Origin: Colletotrichum lupini
Lineage: Eukaryota > Ascomycota > Sordariomycetes > Glomerellales > Glomerellaceae
Assembly: GCF_023278565.1 (NCBI RefSeq)
Contig: NC_064672.1
Coordinates: forward strand, 4,960,001-5,024,000
Reading direction: 5' to 3'
DNA length: 64,000 nt
A model generated the notes under the pieces. It did not search any database. It was given only the letters and a program-made list of their open reading frames with translations, and was not told the origin of the DNA. Within the stretch, counting starts at the first letter, position 1. Each line of letters begins with the position of its first letter. Of the stretch, positions 23,901 to 36,300 are shown piece by piece. Made by a program: the position numbers and the translations under genes.

Positions 23901-24104
23901 TGGTAGTTAGTACCTGCCTGTTCAATCAAGGAAGGAAGATTGTGCTCGTACCATCACTGTCTTGCCCTTGTATTGGATAATGTGACATGACCTGCCGACT
24001 TCGTTGCCACCTCCAAGGCAGAGAAACATCAGCTCGTCGGCAGGGTCGACCGGTTCCTCAGAAACGGTGGCGGCCATGGCCGAAGCCTTTCTCTTTGACG
24101 CCAT
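20967..24104 (-). CDS. YSH1: mRNA 3'-end processing endonuclease Ysh1 / CPSF73
   Basis: Five exons (24104-23952, 23891-23794, 23473-22342, 22262-21554, 21454-20967) give 859 aa. Every join is in frame. This is the metallo-beta-lactamase/beta-CASP nuclease of the cleavage and polyadenylation factor, which cuts pre-mRNA before poly(A) addition. Visible motifs are [11 protein letters not shown] near the start, the zinc-binding HFHVDH (residues 84-89), [21 protein letters not shown], and the beta-CASP block ending [17 protein letters not shown]...[12 protein letters not shown]. The C-terminal part is the CPSF73-100 C domain, with an acidic linker rich in Ser/Asp/Glu. Odd point: the 320-nt second intron splits the codon of the first histidine of the HFHVDH motif. 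It shares a 665-bp promoter with TAF4. Confidence 0.95.
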
Positions 24105-24769
24105 AGCTGCAAGTGTCGCAAGTGCCGCAAGTCGCAAACAGTCGATCAATCTGTATTTGTTAATATCGCACCGATTGGTGGCGGTCAGTTCCCGATTAGA
24201 TCATCTGTAGCAAACGAGTCGGCGCGAGATGGGTTGTCGGTGAGGCGGTGACAATACTGCCACAGGCTGAAGCAGAGAAGTTGAATTGCAAGTGATAGGA
24301 GGTCAGCGGGCAACGCGCAGGGCCAACAGGGTCGCGTAAAAGTTGGCGGCAGCTGTCTGGTCCGCTACCAAGCTCCAGCCTAAACGCTTGGACCATGTAG
24401 CGCTTGGGCGGGGACAAGGCTGCGCTATCACGTGACTTTAAATGAACGTGGTCCTCAATTCTTTCTGGCGACAGCTCCTGCTTCCATCTGCTCAGTAACC
24501 CGTCGCTCCGATCATCACCAGACGACCAACACGACAGAGCAATACACGCCCGAACGTCACGCTGTCGCCGAAACAACGTCCTGCGATTTCGACGCGATCT
24601 GGAAGTTTTGTCCTTTTGGCCGACTAGACCGGCACGTCAGATGGGCAGAGTCGCGTGAGGATTGCTCAGGCTGTCCGGCTTGCTGAGCTTCATCAGAGCG
24701 AGCGGCTTCTGACCAATCTCTCGATTCGATCGCAACCTATCTCTACTACTTGTAATAACAGCTGTCAAG
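24105..24769. promoter_or_regulatory. Divergent promoter YSH1 / TAF4
   Basis: These 665 bases lie between the two divergent start codons of general RNA-polymerase-II machinery genes. CT-rich stretches sit on the TAF4 side. No gene is seen in the interval. Confidence 0.6.
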
Positions 24770-26724
24770 ATGGCGCAACCCCAGCCTCAGATGCCTCAGA
24801 GGGCATTCTCGCCTCCTCAACCTACATCATCTCCTGCTGCGACGCAAGCCGGCTTTGCGCCTCCGCCTAATAAAAGACCGCGACTTTCCCCTGGCGCAAC
24901 TCCCCAACCCGAATCGCCGTATTCTACTTCACCCTACGCACCGAGCCCAGGCGCACCGGTTACTCCTTCCACCGCCACGACGTCTGCTGCATCTCCCGTC
25001 TTTCCAAACGCTCAGCAGCAGCAAGCCGCGACGCCGACCTACACGGGACCATACCAACATACAAACGGCAATACCACCCCAGCTCTTGCCCTTCCATCAG
25101 CTCCGACTCCTCCACCGCAAGTGTCAACCCCGCAGCCGCCAGCGCCTCCCACTCTGCCGCAATACACCTCAGCCACTCTGGCTCTCGGCAACAATAATTC
25201 ACCTAGCACACCCGTCATGCAGCAGCCTTCGACTCCCGGCGCGATGGGTCCGCCTTCGAGACCTCCTGATCGACCACAAAAAGAGTACGAATACGACGTC
25301 ACGGATTCGCTGGCAGGCACGGGCATCGATCTACGAGCTGAAGAGCAGTTCCTGTCCGAACTGTATGTTCCGGAATCAAGAACCGGCTTCGCTCCCTACC
25401 CCCAAGGCAACAAGGGGAGCTTCTACGGCGCGGGTCCTGCGAACCAGCCTGCTCAGCCAGCCGGCACCGATACCCAGAATCAGTTGGTAGCACAGGCGGC
25501 GGAGAAGGCGTGGCAGGAATCCGCAAAGCGCCTGGCTCAGACCAGGACCATGGAGTTGAACAACGCTTTCTTGCAAGTCCCTGTTGTCTACCGAAAAGCG
25601 GAGAAGTTTGCCAGAGATCAAGGCCTGATACTCAACTTGGAGACCAAGAACAGCAACCAGCCTATGGGGCGTATGCGTCTTCCTGAAGAGTTTCCCGCGC
25701 CTACTGTGACGGTAACCACTAAGAAAGGACCGGACTCGACCATGGTGACAACAACAGGAACCTGGATACCTCAGGAGGCTTTCTTGGTCGATCAGCTAGC
25801 ACTGCTGTCGCTGGCTACTAAGCAGCGTCTCAGAACGCTCATGGAAGATTCCAACCGAATTGCGAAAAACCGGCAGACTTCGTCGCATGGTGAAGTCCCG
25901 GAGGAATGGCAAGTGGCCGCTGCACCACTGAAAAGCGCGCCGGAGACGCAAACAGAGGATGGAACTCAGCAGAGTGCGACTGAGAATGGCGCCAGTCCTC
26001 GCCCGAGCGCTCAGAAACGTTCGTGTACACGTGTTCCGTGCCAATATAACATACTGACTCTTATTCAGGCCCTCTTGAAGATGCTACTTTCAGCCAGGCG
26101 AGCAAGGTGCAGAAGATATCTGCTACGAATACCATGAGTCACACAGTCCGCGAAGTAGGCAAGGCTGAGAGAGACTGGGAGGAAAGACGACTACGGAAGC
26201 GCAACGCCCGAAAGGATGGAACCGCAGAGGTCGCATCGACGCCATCACGTGCCGGATCCGTTGCGCCTGGAACTCCTGGCGGTTCGGCACCTGACTCAGA
26301 GAAGGCCATCTCAAAGAAGGAACAGAAGAAACTTGATGCTGTGAAGAAGGCAGAGGCTAGCAGCCATGCAAATCAAAACATCACGAGTAGCATGTTCGTC
26401 GGCATGCCCAAGACAGGATCGCTTTTCGGAAAGAAGAAAGGCGGCAAGTCATACTCTTGGATGACAGGCGGCAGTGGGGCCAGCACGCCGAGACTTGGCA
26501 CGCCCGGAAAGGCGGGTGCCGCAGCCGCTTCGGGTCCTCCTGCTCCGGCGAACCACGCGCTTACCGTTGAGGGCCGAGCACGACTTGGCAATTGGCGAGA
26601 GGATAAGGAAAAGGGCAAAGGCATCCAAGTACGAGACTGGGTGGCAGCCCTAGAGGGTGACGAAATCGAACTGAGAGCCATGCAGGCGGCTTACGATAAG
26701 CTGGATACGTCGGAGCCCAAATAG
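24770..26724 (+). CDS. TAF4: TFIID subunit TAF4
   Basis: Two exons (24770-26018 and 26069-26724) give 634 aa. The intron is 50 nt (gttcgt...ttcag) and restores KRPLEDATFSQASK across the join. Residues ~1-165 are low-complexity Pro/Ser/Thr/Ala/Gln-rich. The TAF4 C-terminal homology region begins around EYDVTDSLAGTGIDLRAEEQ and includes LSLATKQRLRTLMEDSNRIA, then after the intron MSHTVREVGKAERDWEERRLRKRNARK and the conserved end LTVEGRARLGNW...IQVRDWVAALE. TAF4 pairs with TAF12 through a histone fold and helps build the TFIID core at RNA polymerase II promoters. It is divergent from YSH1. Confidence 0.93.
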
Positions 26725-28886
26725 AGGAAGGGCGATGAAATACCAATCGAAAAGTCGAAGTCGGAATCAGTTATGTACTTTTATTATTAGCATGGCGTTA
26801 CGCAGACAGCATGGATATGGGATCGCGGTCGGTCTGCATAGTATCTTTAAGGGGGGTTTAAAAATGGGCGGCCACACCAGTCAGGCCACGAAGATGCCAG
26901 ACGACCGAGCCTACATATCCAGGAGAAAGGATGGAAGGACTCTTTTCCTCAGTCGCTTGGGAGACGGGTAGTCAGAAAGATCCGCTCAGAGTCTCGTCCT
27001 CAAACAGGGGGATTCACTGAGAATCGTCAAATACAAATCGTTTGCCAGTACACATCAGGGTTTTCACAGACTAGCCTTCCCCGAAAAATGGTTAGTGAGA
27101 GGACAACGTGAGTAAGCGACCGCCGGCAGCAAGCCCATCACGGTACGCGAGCAATGCATGTCTCGGGGCTCTCTCGGATGGCACATGGGACTCTCATTCG
27201 TCGAGGTGTACGCAAGCGGCGACCTCACTCGTGAGATTGTGACCGAGCCGTCCGCTGAATCAGCCAGGTCCCAGCGATTCGTTCCAAATCGGTGAAAGGT
27301 GTGCAAAAGATTGTGATTGTGTGCGAGTGGAAGTGTATCTTGAACTCGTCACCTTCTTCGATGTCGTCACGTCACGGTGATGGGCCATCACATATTACCG
27401 AAGGTGAGATAGGTATTCCATTTCGATGGGATTCTCAATCTGCCTTGCTTGCTAACCCCGTATGTGCCATGCTTAGTAGCCGTTTCCGCTCCGAGAAGCT
27501 AAATCGAATCAGTGGTGGCGTCGTGGCGGAGAATTCGGCACCATGTGTTTTCCAAATACCTACCTACACTTACTTGCATAGCACCATTCACGGGCGCTTA
27601 TCATCGTTTGCCTTTGACCGAAGATGGATATGGCGAGGGGGAGGCTGGGAGGCAAAGGCGGTGGACGAACAACGTGGGATGGTTGGCATCAGACATACAT
27701 AACACTATTTGATTCCAACATGACTGACAAATACTCCAAGCTTGAGAGAGAGAAAAAAATTGACCCCCGGTGAGGAGGCAGAAAACGGATGACTGAAGCT
27801 TCTGCATAAGCTTCTTCTCCTTGGACCTTCTCTCATCCACACCCTTACCCATTGTTTGCATGTTTTGGGCCTATCCGTAAGCTCATGTGGAGACAGGACC
27901 GGCAAACATGGGGCGGGGATCGCAATGTCTTGACATCGATGGCGTTCGGTTGGGGCTGCCGCTAAGACGGACGTAGAACGAGTTGGGATTGGGGGCTCCT
28001 TTTCTCTCTCTCTTCCACACACATCAAGTCTTCTCTGCCGTGTGTGTCTGCGTGTAATAACTCCGCCCAACAACTCAATTGAGATCGGCGGCAGACATGA
28101 TTGGGGGCAATCAAAGACTTTTTTGAATGCAGGTCTCTTTTTGGACCTTGCTCTGATGCCTCTAATGCCCCTTTCGGAAGCGGTGCATGAGGCCTAGCGG
28201 TGAGCCGGACTGGGCTCCGGCCCATGGGATGTATCAACTCCGTGACTCCGGTCGTGGAAGAGCAAACGTTTTGGGTGGATCGCAAAGGAAGACAGCACGA
28301 AAGAGGGTACGGTACCTTACACATCACAACCCACGCCACGCTATCTATTGCTTTCTTGCCTTAGCTCGGCACGTCGAGCTAACCCCCCGGAAGCTCCAAA
28401 GAAGGACTGGAAAGATCGAGGGGATCTCGCGCGAACTCGCCTCGCTAGGTAGGCTTACTTAGCCAAACTTGGCTTTGCTTGTGCGGCTATGTGTGCGCTG
28501 AACGCCACCATTTTTTTATGCGAGCTGCGGCCCGCTAGTGAAGTTCTAAGACGGCGTGAATTACAATTACTTTGCTGACATCATGGGCTGCAGGTGCCAG
28601 GTGGATGGAAATGGTGCTGGTCATGGTTGAAGCTACATTGCTGGGTGGATGGGTATGCGGGCGAGAGCAAATGAGGATTTTCCACTCGTACAATCGCCCC
28701 GTTGCGGATGGAGTTGTACCCGGAAAAATGTTGGTTTAGGACATTTCAGTTTGCCAGTGTATAAGTATAACAGCCTGGCTTGGTCCACATCCCTTTGCTA
28801 TTAGACATGACCCAAGACAACTCAATCTAAGACGCCCCCTTACACTCCGTCTATACAGTCTCACAACGTTCATCTTAAGCGTCGAA
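26725..28886. other. 2.2-kb intergenic region, TAF4 3' side to hydrolase promoter
   Basis: This holds the TAF4 3' end and the upstream region of the secreted hydrolase. Several short frames occur on both strands but none carries recognisable features. A TATA-like element lies near its right end. Confidence 0.5.
28760..28770 (+). promoter_or_regulatory. TATA-like element of the hydrolase gene
   Basis: TATAAGTATAA lies about 117-127 bases upstream of the start codon at 28887, a normal distance for a fungal core promoter. Confidence 0.5.
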
Positions 28887-30259
28887 ATGGTCAAGCTACT
28901 TTCAGCAACCCTCCCGGTTGCTTTTGCGACCCTTGCTGCGGCCAAGTCGTGTCAGAACCTCACAGTCGAAGTGTCAATCACATCACGGAACGGCGTCTTC
29001 AATGTCTCAACACCAAAGACAAACATCGATGTCACAAATATCATGCTAGGCCTGGCACAGCAGGGCAACAACTTCTCCGCAACCCATCTCACAGATGTAA
29101 GGACTCCCCCACCATCCATAGCTCATAGTACACACCAAAAGACATTACACGATGTTAACATGATTTGTCCATCGTCTAGTACGCAACAGTCGGAGGCACA
29201 TACCACCTCGCCTCAACCTACTGCCAACCAGACTCCGGCCCGGGCTCCGTCCTCCAGATCCTCACCCACGGCATCGGCTTCGACAGGAGCTACTGGGACT
29301 TCCCCGCCAACAACTACAACTACAGCTACGTCGGCCCCGCCGTCGACGACTACGGCTACTCCACCTTCGCCTGGGACCGCCTCGGCATCGCCCAGTCCTC
29401 CCGCGGCGAACCCGTCAACGAGATCCAGGGCTTCCTCGAGCTCGCCGCCCTCAAAGCCTTGACCGACAAGCTCCGCGCGGGCGCCGTCCCGGGTGTGCCC
29501 TGCACGTTTGACAAGTACGTCCACGTCGGCCACTCCTTCGGCTCCGTCCACTCGTACGCGCTGTCCGCCATGTACCCGGACGCCTCGGACGGTCTGGTGT
29601 TGACGGGGTTCTCCGCCAACGCCACCTTCCTCGCGGATTTCTTGCTGGGCGGGGCCTTCGTCCAGGCGAACCAGATTCCCGCGCTGAGCGACTACGTCGA
29701 TGGCTACCTTGCGCCTGCGTACGAGGGCGGCGCGCACATCAATTTCTTCGCGCCGGATAACTTTGACCCTGCCATCCTGACGGCGGCGTATAAGACGGGC
29801 AAGCCGGTGACTGTGGGTGAGCTGCTCACCATTGGCGGCGAGGCTGGCACGACGAGCGGGTTCAAGAAGCCTGTTCTTGTCATCACGGGTGGTAAGTCTC
29901 GAGAACACATGCGGAAGCCTATCCAGTCGACATAGGAAGGGGAGCCCATTGTAAGCTAACGAATGGACCTTTTTAGAACGCGACGTTCCTTTCTGCGGTG
30001 GTGATTGTCTTGCAACTGGCAACCCTAAGCTACCTTCGATTCCGGCCGGCGTTGCACCGCTCATCAAGAACGCGAGCTCTTTTGAGGCTTATGTTGTTCC
30101 CGATGCTGGCCACGGCTTGGCATTTGTAAGTTTTTTCTCCTGTAGAGCTGGAATGATTTTGAGAAAAGTTTCTAACGCATATCATGACAGAGCTACTCCC
30201 ACGTCGAGGTCACTAGCAAGATCCAGAATTTCCTTGCGCAGAACGGGCTTGCCAACTAA
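28887..30259 (+). CDS. Secreted alpha/beta hydrolase
   Basis: Four exons (28887-29096, 29180-29891, 29977-30125, 30191-30259) give 379 aa; all introns are 65-85 nt with GTAAG donors. The start MVKLLSATLPVAFATLAAAKS is a signal peptide. The core has ILTHGIGFDRSYWDFP (oxyanion region) and the nucleophile motif GHSFGS with Ser ~189. The late VVPDAGHGLAF supplies the candidate catalytic histidine, with Asp from the preceding strand region. Several NxS/T sites fit a secreted protein. The substrate is unknown; the family includes esterases and lactonases. The last exon is only 22 codons. Not related to its neighbours by function as far as can be seen. Confidence 0.85.
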
Positions 30260-30909
30260 AGGTTGGGTTCGAAATCATCTTTCGTAATGAAACAATGTTG
30301 AATTGGATCTGCTTCAGGTTTTATGTCGTAGATCTGGTCTTTCTTCTGAAGCAAAAGTCGTCCAGCGAATTAGTGCGCTCTCTTTTTCACGATATCAAGA
30401 CAAATAATATACATACTTGACACATTTAAATTATACTCTGCATTCACCACTGCTCAGTAACCATTAAACTACAATAAAAGAGAGCATACTGAGAGATGGA
30501 AACTGCCGTAACCAAGTCATCTCATATGCTACACATTACCTGCAAAGTGACGGATTATAACCATACCCGAAAGAGCCCGCTTGGCTTACCTTTTCCCCCG
30601 TCCGTATATCCGTTCTTCAAGGCACCACTCGCAAAATGACGTCGGCTTTCACTAGCCCCCGGATCCGGATCCGAACGGTTCAACGCGGTAGGATCAAACT
30701 ACCGAAGTACCTACCCCAAAGTCTGACGTGAGACAACAGAAACCACACCACCACGAGAAAGCAAAACCTCATATAGCTATTGAAGAAAGCTCCCCCCCCC
30801 CCCCCCTCTCCATTCAAATCTGAGACCAAATCTCCAAGTCCCAGACACATCCGCACCATTCGTTTTGCCCGATTGTATAGAGGTGCACCTTCTTCTGTTT
30901 CCCCCAACT
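30260..30909. other. Intergenic region with poly-C tract
   Basis: This holds the 3' end of the hydrolase gene and the promoter of the next small gene. A run of 15 C lies at 30,792-30,806, about 105 bases upstream of that gene's ATG. Confidence 0.6.
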
Positions 30910-31641
30910 ATGCAGCTGTGGTCTCACAAGGCGAAACAAGACGCCCTGAACCAATCAGACGAAGAGCGGCGTCAGCAGCCCTCGTTGCGCGAGATGCTCG
31001 ACAACAAGCCCCGAGCAACAGAAGGCGATCACAAGGACTCATCCGGCCCGATACCGATCATTCTATGCGGTAAGACAGAGGCGATTGGTCGCGGCGTCAT
31101 CGAGGGCCTGAAGCCGGAATATGAAGGTAAGCTCCCAAGACAGCGCATTCCAACCCCCGGAATTGGACCAAAAAAAAAAAACAAAAAAAAAAGAGTGGGA
31201 GATCGAGTCATGAGACCGAATTGATGAGAGAGTCCTGAAGAATTGAGGCTCACAATCCCCCAAATAGTAATCCACTTCATCACCACCCCCGCCTCAGGAG
31301 CCCTCATCATCCCAGCCCTCCTGACGTCTTCTCCACCGCCGCAGCACCCAGACACCAGCGCAATCGGCAGCGGACACTACGCCTCCCCGCCCCGCGCCAT
31401 CGTCCTGGGCGGCGCATTCGATGAGGAGGCCGTAAAATCCCTTCAGAACGCCGTCGTCGAACAAGGGGTTGCGGCCGCGTCGAGAAAGGTTCCGTGGCTG
31501 AGGCACGACGGGAGTAAAGCCGCGCCGCCTCCCGGGCCAGAGTACGGCAAGGCCATGGTCGCGAGGGTGAGGGAGAAGTTGGGGCTGTTGGAGGGGGAGG
31601 GAAAGTTGGATGGTGGGTATGGGGGTGACGAGTGGTATTAA
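30910..31641 (+). CDS. Conserved-looking fungal protein of unknown function
   Basis: Two exons (30910-31126 and 31268-31641) give 196 aa. The join GAAG|gtaagc to aatag|TA restores EYEVIHFI. After a charged start, the protein has PIPIILCGKTEAIGRGVIEGL, an alternating hydrophobic strand followed by a glycine turn and helix that recalls a nucleotide-binding-fold opening. It then has VIHFITTPASGALIIPALL and, near the end, KVPWLRHDGS and GPEYGKAMVARVREKL. I recall similar small proteins in other ascomycetes but know of no assigned function. The start at 30910 is the first ATG in frame; an internal ATG at 30,994 is the alternative. The poly-A-rich intron (141 nt) contains two A runs. Confidence 0.75.
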
Positions 31642-31961
31642 AGGGCCTGGTGTTGGTGATGCGGCAGCTTGGTGGCAGCACAAAAGGGTAGTATATGGGC
31701 TTTGAAGTGGGGGTAGGAGCATGGTGTTGTCGAGGTGAGGCCTCGCTACAGCAACAGTTCATACATAAGACACAATCATCGGGTCGATCAGGTAGATTAC
31801 GATAAAGTTCATTAATCCAGACGGGTATTCCGCCATTCACGCTAAATCCCCTCTTCATGGTATCATTAAATATGTGAAGGTGAATAGAATATCCTGCTTT
31901 CTTCACGCATTCCCCCCCTTCCAGCACTATACTCCCAAAACATCACTCAATCGCAGTCCTC
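31642..31961. other. Convergent 3' spacer
   Basis: The 320 bases between the unknown small gene and the aldose epimerase presumably hold both 3' untranslated ends. Nothing else is seen. Confidence 0.5.
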
Positions 31962-33258
31962 CTACGAACTGGAAGTGGAGTTGATACTGAAGCGGTAGCT
32001 GGCCTGGAGGACGTACGGGTCACCGCCGGGCTCGTAGATCTGCTTCTTGGTGCGGCCCCAGGCGGGGTTGTTGATGCCGTCGATCCAGTCCTGGACCTCG
32101 AGCACGACGCAGCCGTACTTGGGGATGATGCGGGGGAACTTGGCGTCGTCAAAGAGACCCTGGCTCTTCTTGAGGGCCACGGAGCCGTTCTGCTGACTGC
32201 AGCTGTACATCTGGAAGGCGTCCTGGTCGGCGTAGACCTCTAGCTGGATACCGGACCACTCGGACTGCATGCGGGCGACGTAGCCCTCGGTGCGCCAGTT
32301 GTAGGGGCCCAGGTCGTTGCGGTTGACGATCCAGCAGTTGTCTATGTTTGTGTGATTAGCTTTCATGCGTGCACTCTGCTTTAAGAATTGGTCCATGCTT
32401 ACCATAACCGGTGCAGTTGAAACCGCAGTTGTTCTTGAGCTCGGGCTTGGAGAAGTCGGCACCAATCTGCTTGGGCGCGCTCCAGAAGTCGTTGACGGAG
32501 CCCTTCTCGTTGGCAAGAATCTCACCGGTGGGGATGAGAATGTTGTCAACGCCCACTCTCTGGCCATTGTAGGGCATGTGAAGGGTGTGGTTGAGAGCCA
32601 AGCTGGTCTCGTTGTTGGAGAAGCCATCGAGGTTCCAGTAGGTGTGAGAGCTGAGCATAATGGGCGTCTTCTTGGTGGTGGGGACGGCGATCATCTTGAA
32701 GTCCCAGTTCCAGCCGTTGAGGGTGTAGGTGATGAGCGACACCACTTCGCCAGGGAAACCCTCCTTTCCGTCAGGGTCGGTGAAGGAGAAGGTGATGCTG
32801 TTGTTGGTGTGGGAGACAATGGTGAAGTTGCGCCAGTCCCATCCGTCAGAGCCTCCGTGGAGGGTGTCGAGTCCATTGTTGTCGTTGAGGTCGATCTGGT
32901 ATTTCTCACCGTCGATCTCAAAGGTGCCGTTCTTGATACGGTTCGCGTAGCGACCAGGGACACCGCCGAAATGGGGGTGCTGGCGATCCGTCTCGTAGTA
33001 GGTGGCGTTGTCCCAGCCAGCGACAATGTCGCGGGGGATGCCGTACTTGTCGTTGATGATGAAGTCGGAGACGGAGGCACCGTAGGGAATGAAGGCGGCC
33101 TTGATGTGTTCGCTGGAGATCCAGTACTTGCCGTCCTTGTCAGGACCCAGCGAGGAGGGAGCCGTGGTGTTACCACCGGATCCGCCGACGAACTGGGCGA
33201 GGGAGGTGGCCGGGGCGAGCAGAGCTCCGACGGCGACAGGGAGGAATGTTGAGCGCAT
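31962..33258 (-). CDS. Secreted aldose 1-epimerase (galactose mutarotase family)
   Basis: Two exons (33258-32403 and 32341-31962) give 411 aa. The start MRSTFLPVAVGALLAPATSLA is a signal peptide; the frame could run further upstream to the left of the promoter but without support. Family motifs are present: FGGVPGRYANRI, LHGGSDGWDWRNF, the catalytic-histidine segment SSHTYWNLDG, and the catalytic-glutamate segment GCVVLEVQDWIDGINNPAW. The enzyme interconverts alpha and beta anomers of galactose or glucose. About ten NxS/T sites and the signal peptide indicate secretion, unlike the cytosolic mutarotase domain of yeast Gal10. A TATA element and a CCAAT box lie upstream. It is the last gene before a 28-kb gene-poor stretch, and its 5' side faces that stretch. 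Confidence 0.9.
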
Positions 33259-33384
33259 CGTGTAGGTGTGCCAGGCAAGGTAACAGAGGATTGAAGCACA
33301 GAGGACGGCGGACCAGAACAGAGGATGATGACGGGAGGACGGACAGCAGAGCCTGTGAGAGGGGAAGGTGGGATGAAGCGGGAG

Positions 33385-33397
33385 CTTATATCCCAAT
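33385..33397 (-). promoter_or_regulatory. TATA box and adjacent CCAAT box of the epimerase gene
   Basis: On the minus strand ATATAAG (33,391-33,385) lies about 130 bases upstream of the ATG at 33,258. A CCAAT pentamer on the plus strand at 33,393-33,397 is immediately next to it. Confidence 0.5.
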
Positions 33398-36300
33398 GGC
33401 AATGGTGCTCCTCCCCTCATGCGGGAGGAGCGGAGAGACTTGCACATGGCAGTAAGAATGGGACGATTCTGATCATCGGACCAACGAAGCTACGTTATGC
33501 AGCTCGAGGATGGCAGAGCAGGGCCGCAGAGTGCAGAGAACCAGCTCCACTCTACTCTGGGGTGAGGGGGATGACGGGTCGGGGAGAGGTACACCGTATC
33601 CCGGACGCGTGGGAAGAAGAGAAGGACGAGGGCAGAAAGAAGCAGTAGCAAGGGCCGATCAACGGATTGGATGCGACGGCATGATGTTACTGGAGCGTCT
33701 AGACGAACATGTGGTGGTGGGATCCTTTCGCTTGTCTGGTGTCTGGTGCTTGGTGGTTGGCCCCGGCAAGAAGAAGACAAACAAGACAAGCTGGGTCGAG
33801 CTAATGACTGACTAGCTAGCTAGTCGTAGCGTGAGAAAGCTTTTTCTTTCGCGGTCAATGGCAAGTAACGTTGGGCGAGCCGAGATGCAGGAAGCCGGGG
33901 TATGAGCGTGCGGAGCAAGTCCCAAGGTAGGCGTATCCGTGTAAGGTAGCTAGCTAGGTAATCCAATTGCTCATGAATTGAGGTGAGGTGCATGGGAGCC
34001 AGCTCCGGACAAGCAGCAGGGCAGGGCGAGGCTGGGCCGACGGCGAGGTCGAGAATGGCGGCGATGATACCCTCTCCAATGGGACGAGCGGGGTACAATT
34101 GGCGCGTGGTTGGCTACCTTTGGTGCTTGGGTAGCTTTCAGGAACAGGGCCGGCTAGGACAATGGGCCAAAAGTTCCTTCTGGGATTGGTGGGTTGGATT
34201 GACGTTCCAACAGCAATGAGGAAGAAAAGACACAAAGTCCGGGGTATGGTTGCCGGACCGGACGCGATGACGACGTTGGGACCTTGGGAAAAACTTGGGG
34301 GAAGAGGAGAGATTCCCCATGGTCCATAGATGCCGGGGGGTGGGGAGTTGGGGAGAGAGAATGGAGAAACAGGGGACGGCTCGGTGTCGGGAAAGGCGTT
34401 TATGCGTGTTTCATTGGCGCGCGTGCGCATTATCCCGATGACCCGAGTACGGTACAAGGTATTCTGCAGTTTCTACGGATGTGGATGGCTTCTTGGTCTT
34501 GATCACGCTGGGCTGCGAACGGTTCAAGTTTGCCGGAGAAATTGAGGTGCGGGGTTTTAGTGCCACTTCCCCAGATGTTTCTCCCTGCTTCCCCGCTCTG
34601 CGCCACTCGATATCCAACTTCTCCTCTCTGACCAAAGTCAAGCTTTTTCTGGCCGATGCTGCAGCTGCACCAACAATCCGTCACGAGTTGCCTGGCAAGG
34701 TCAGGGTATACCGTAGCACCATACTTGTAGGCACGCAGGTCAAAGGCTGCCTCCGCGACGGCATTTCCGAGGCACCTCCTCCCTTCCGTCAACTCTGAAC
34801 TATCCACAAGTCCAAACCTATCCTCGTTGTGATTGTGATCAATTGTAGTTCCTCTGACGACTAAGAGTGAGGTTGACTACCTATAATCAAAATATATGGC
34901 TACAATTCATTTTTCCCATCCTCATGGGTCTTTCTTCCGTAGATAATATAGAGACCCCATAGTCATATCAATATAAAAAGTCTAAACGAACAGTTCGCAA
35001 TTTTGCCGTAAAAAAGATCAAATGAAACTAAACAATGCCATTTGCGCAACCGGCTCTGATTGGCACGCATCGTCCACACCACCCCGGGAAGCAATTTTGG
35101 CCTAAAGCAAGCCACACACACACACATCTGCCAACCTCCTGGGACACCCCCGGACTGCAGAACCAAAAGTCAGCTGTGTGGCACGTGGAGCTGGAGCTGT
35201 CACGACTACTGGTGATGCAATGTTCTATGCGGATATCTCAAAGAAAGATGTTTTGTACGCCCAATCTTTGGAAACATGCAAGCCACAGTCGACATGTTGA
35301 GCAAGCGACTTCACAGGAACTTGGCCAGGCCCATCCATAGACTAGACTATGTGTTCTCCGTGAGCCTATTGCTGCAGCTTGAGGCTAGCAACTTCTTGCG
35401 TCGCTTATACGGTCTACCTTGGCGTAATTAGTTCTCTGTTCTCTCTCGTATCCATGTCAGTCTGTAGCTCAAATTCTATCCCATAAAGTCGTTCTCAATT
35501 ATAATTTGAACGGATCAAGGTGAAAACAAGCCATCTCAGCTCATAAGCGACGTACGTCTCATCGAAGCCTACCATTTGTCGGCGCCAAAGCTGTCTGTCA
35601 CATTCAAGTAGCCTCCCCTTCGGTACCACCATCCTCCGAACCAGAACTTCGGGTCGCTGAATCTTGAAAACCCCAAGTGAGATGCAAGCGGGGTTTCATT
35701 CTGACAGACTTCCCCCAAGCCACGTGGCGAGTGGTTCAGCGCGGCTCCAGCTTGTCTTTCTGTCGCCCGAATGGGTGGCCACCTCGTGTGGCAACTATCA
35801 ATGCTGCCATGTCACTTGCGAGCCATTCATTCGGTAACTCCATTCGACGACCGGATCACACGGTATCTAGGGAGGTCGGACAGCTATTGGAGCTCATGGC
35901 GAAGTAGGATCTGTTGGCCGTCTTTTTGCGGCCGTGGTCTCCACAAAATATCCGCCGGACATGAGCTCGATGCCGTTATCTGCAACGAACTTGTGCGGTG
36001 CACTTGGTCAGCTGACCATGATTCGAGCAGTGCATGAAGTGGAAATGGTCTGGCTTTTCGAAGCGGTCAAACCAAGACTAGATGAATAGTGCAGTACTGG
36101 CGAGAATGACATTGACGCTCGCTGGACTTGCTACTAGGTATGTTAAGCGTCTTCCCATCCAAGATCTGCCACAGTATGTTCTTAGTGTCTCTCTTCAGTG
36201 TCAACGTTGTAGCGGCACAAGGCGGTGCTTTCACCACGTTGGTTGGCTACCGATTAATTAGGTAGTACTTGCCCCAAAGCTCTCTCTCACGTACACACTG

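Noticed and set aside
29213..30067. 284-codon minus-strand frame
   Set aside because: It is antisense to the secreted hydrolase exons, whose plus-strand product has a signal peptide and catalytic motif.
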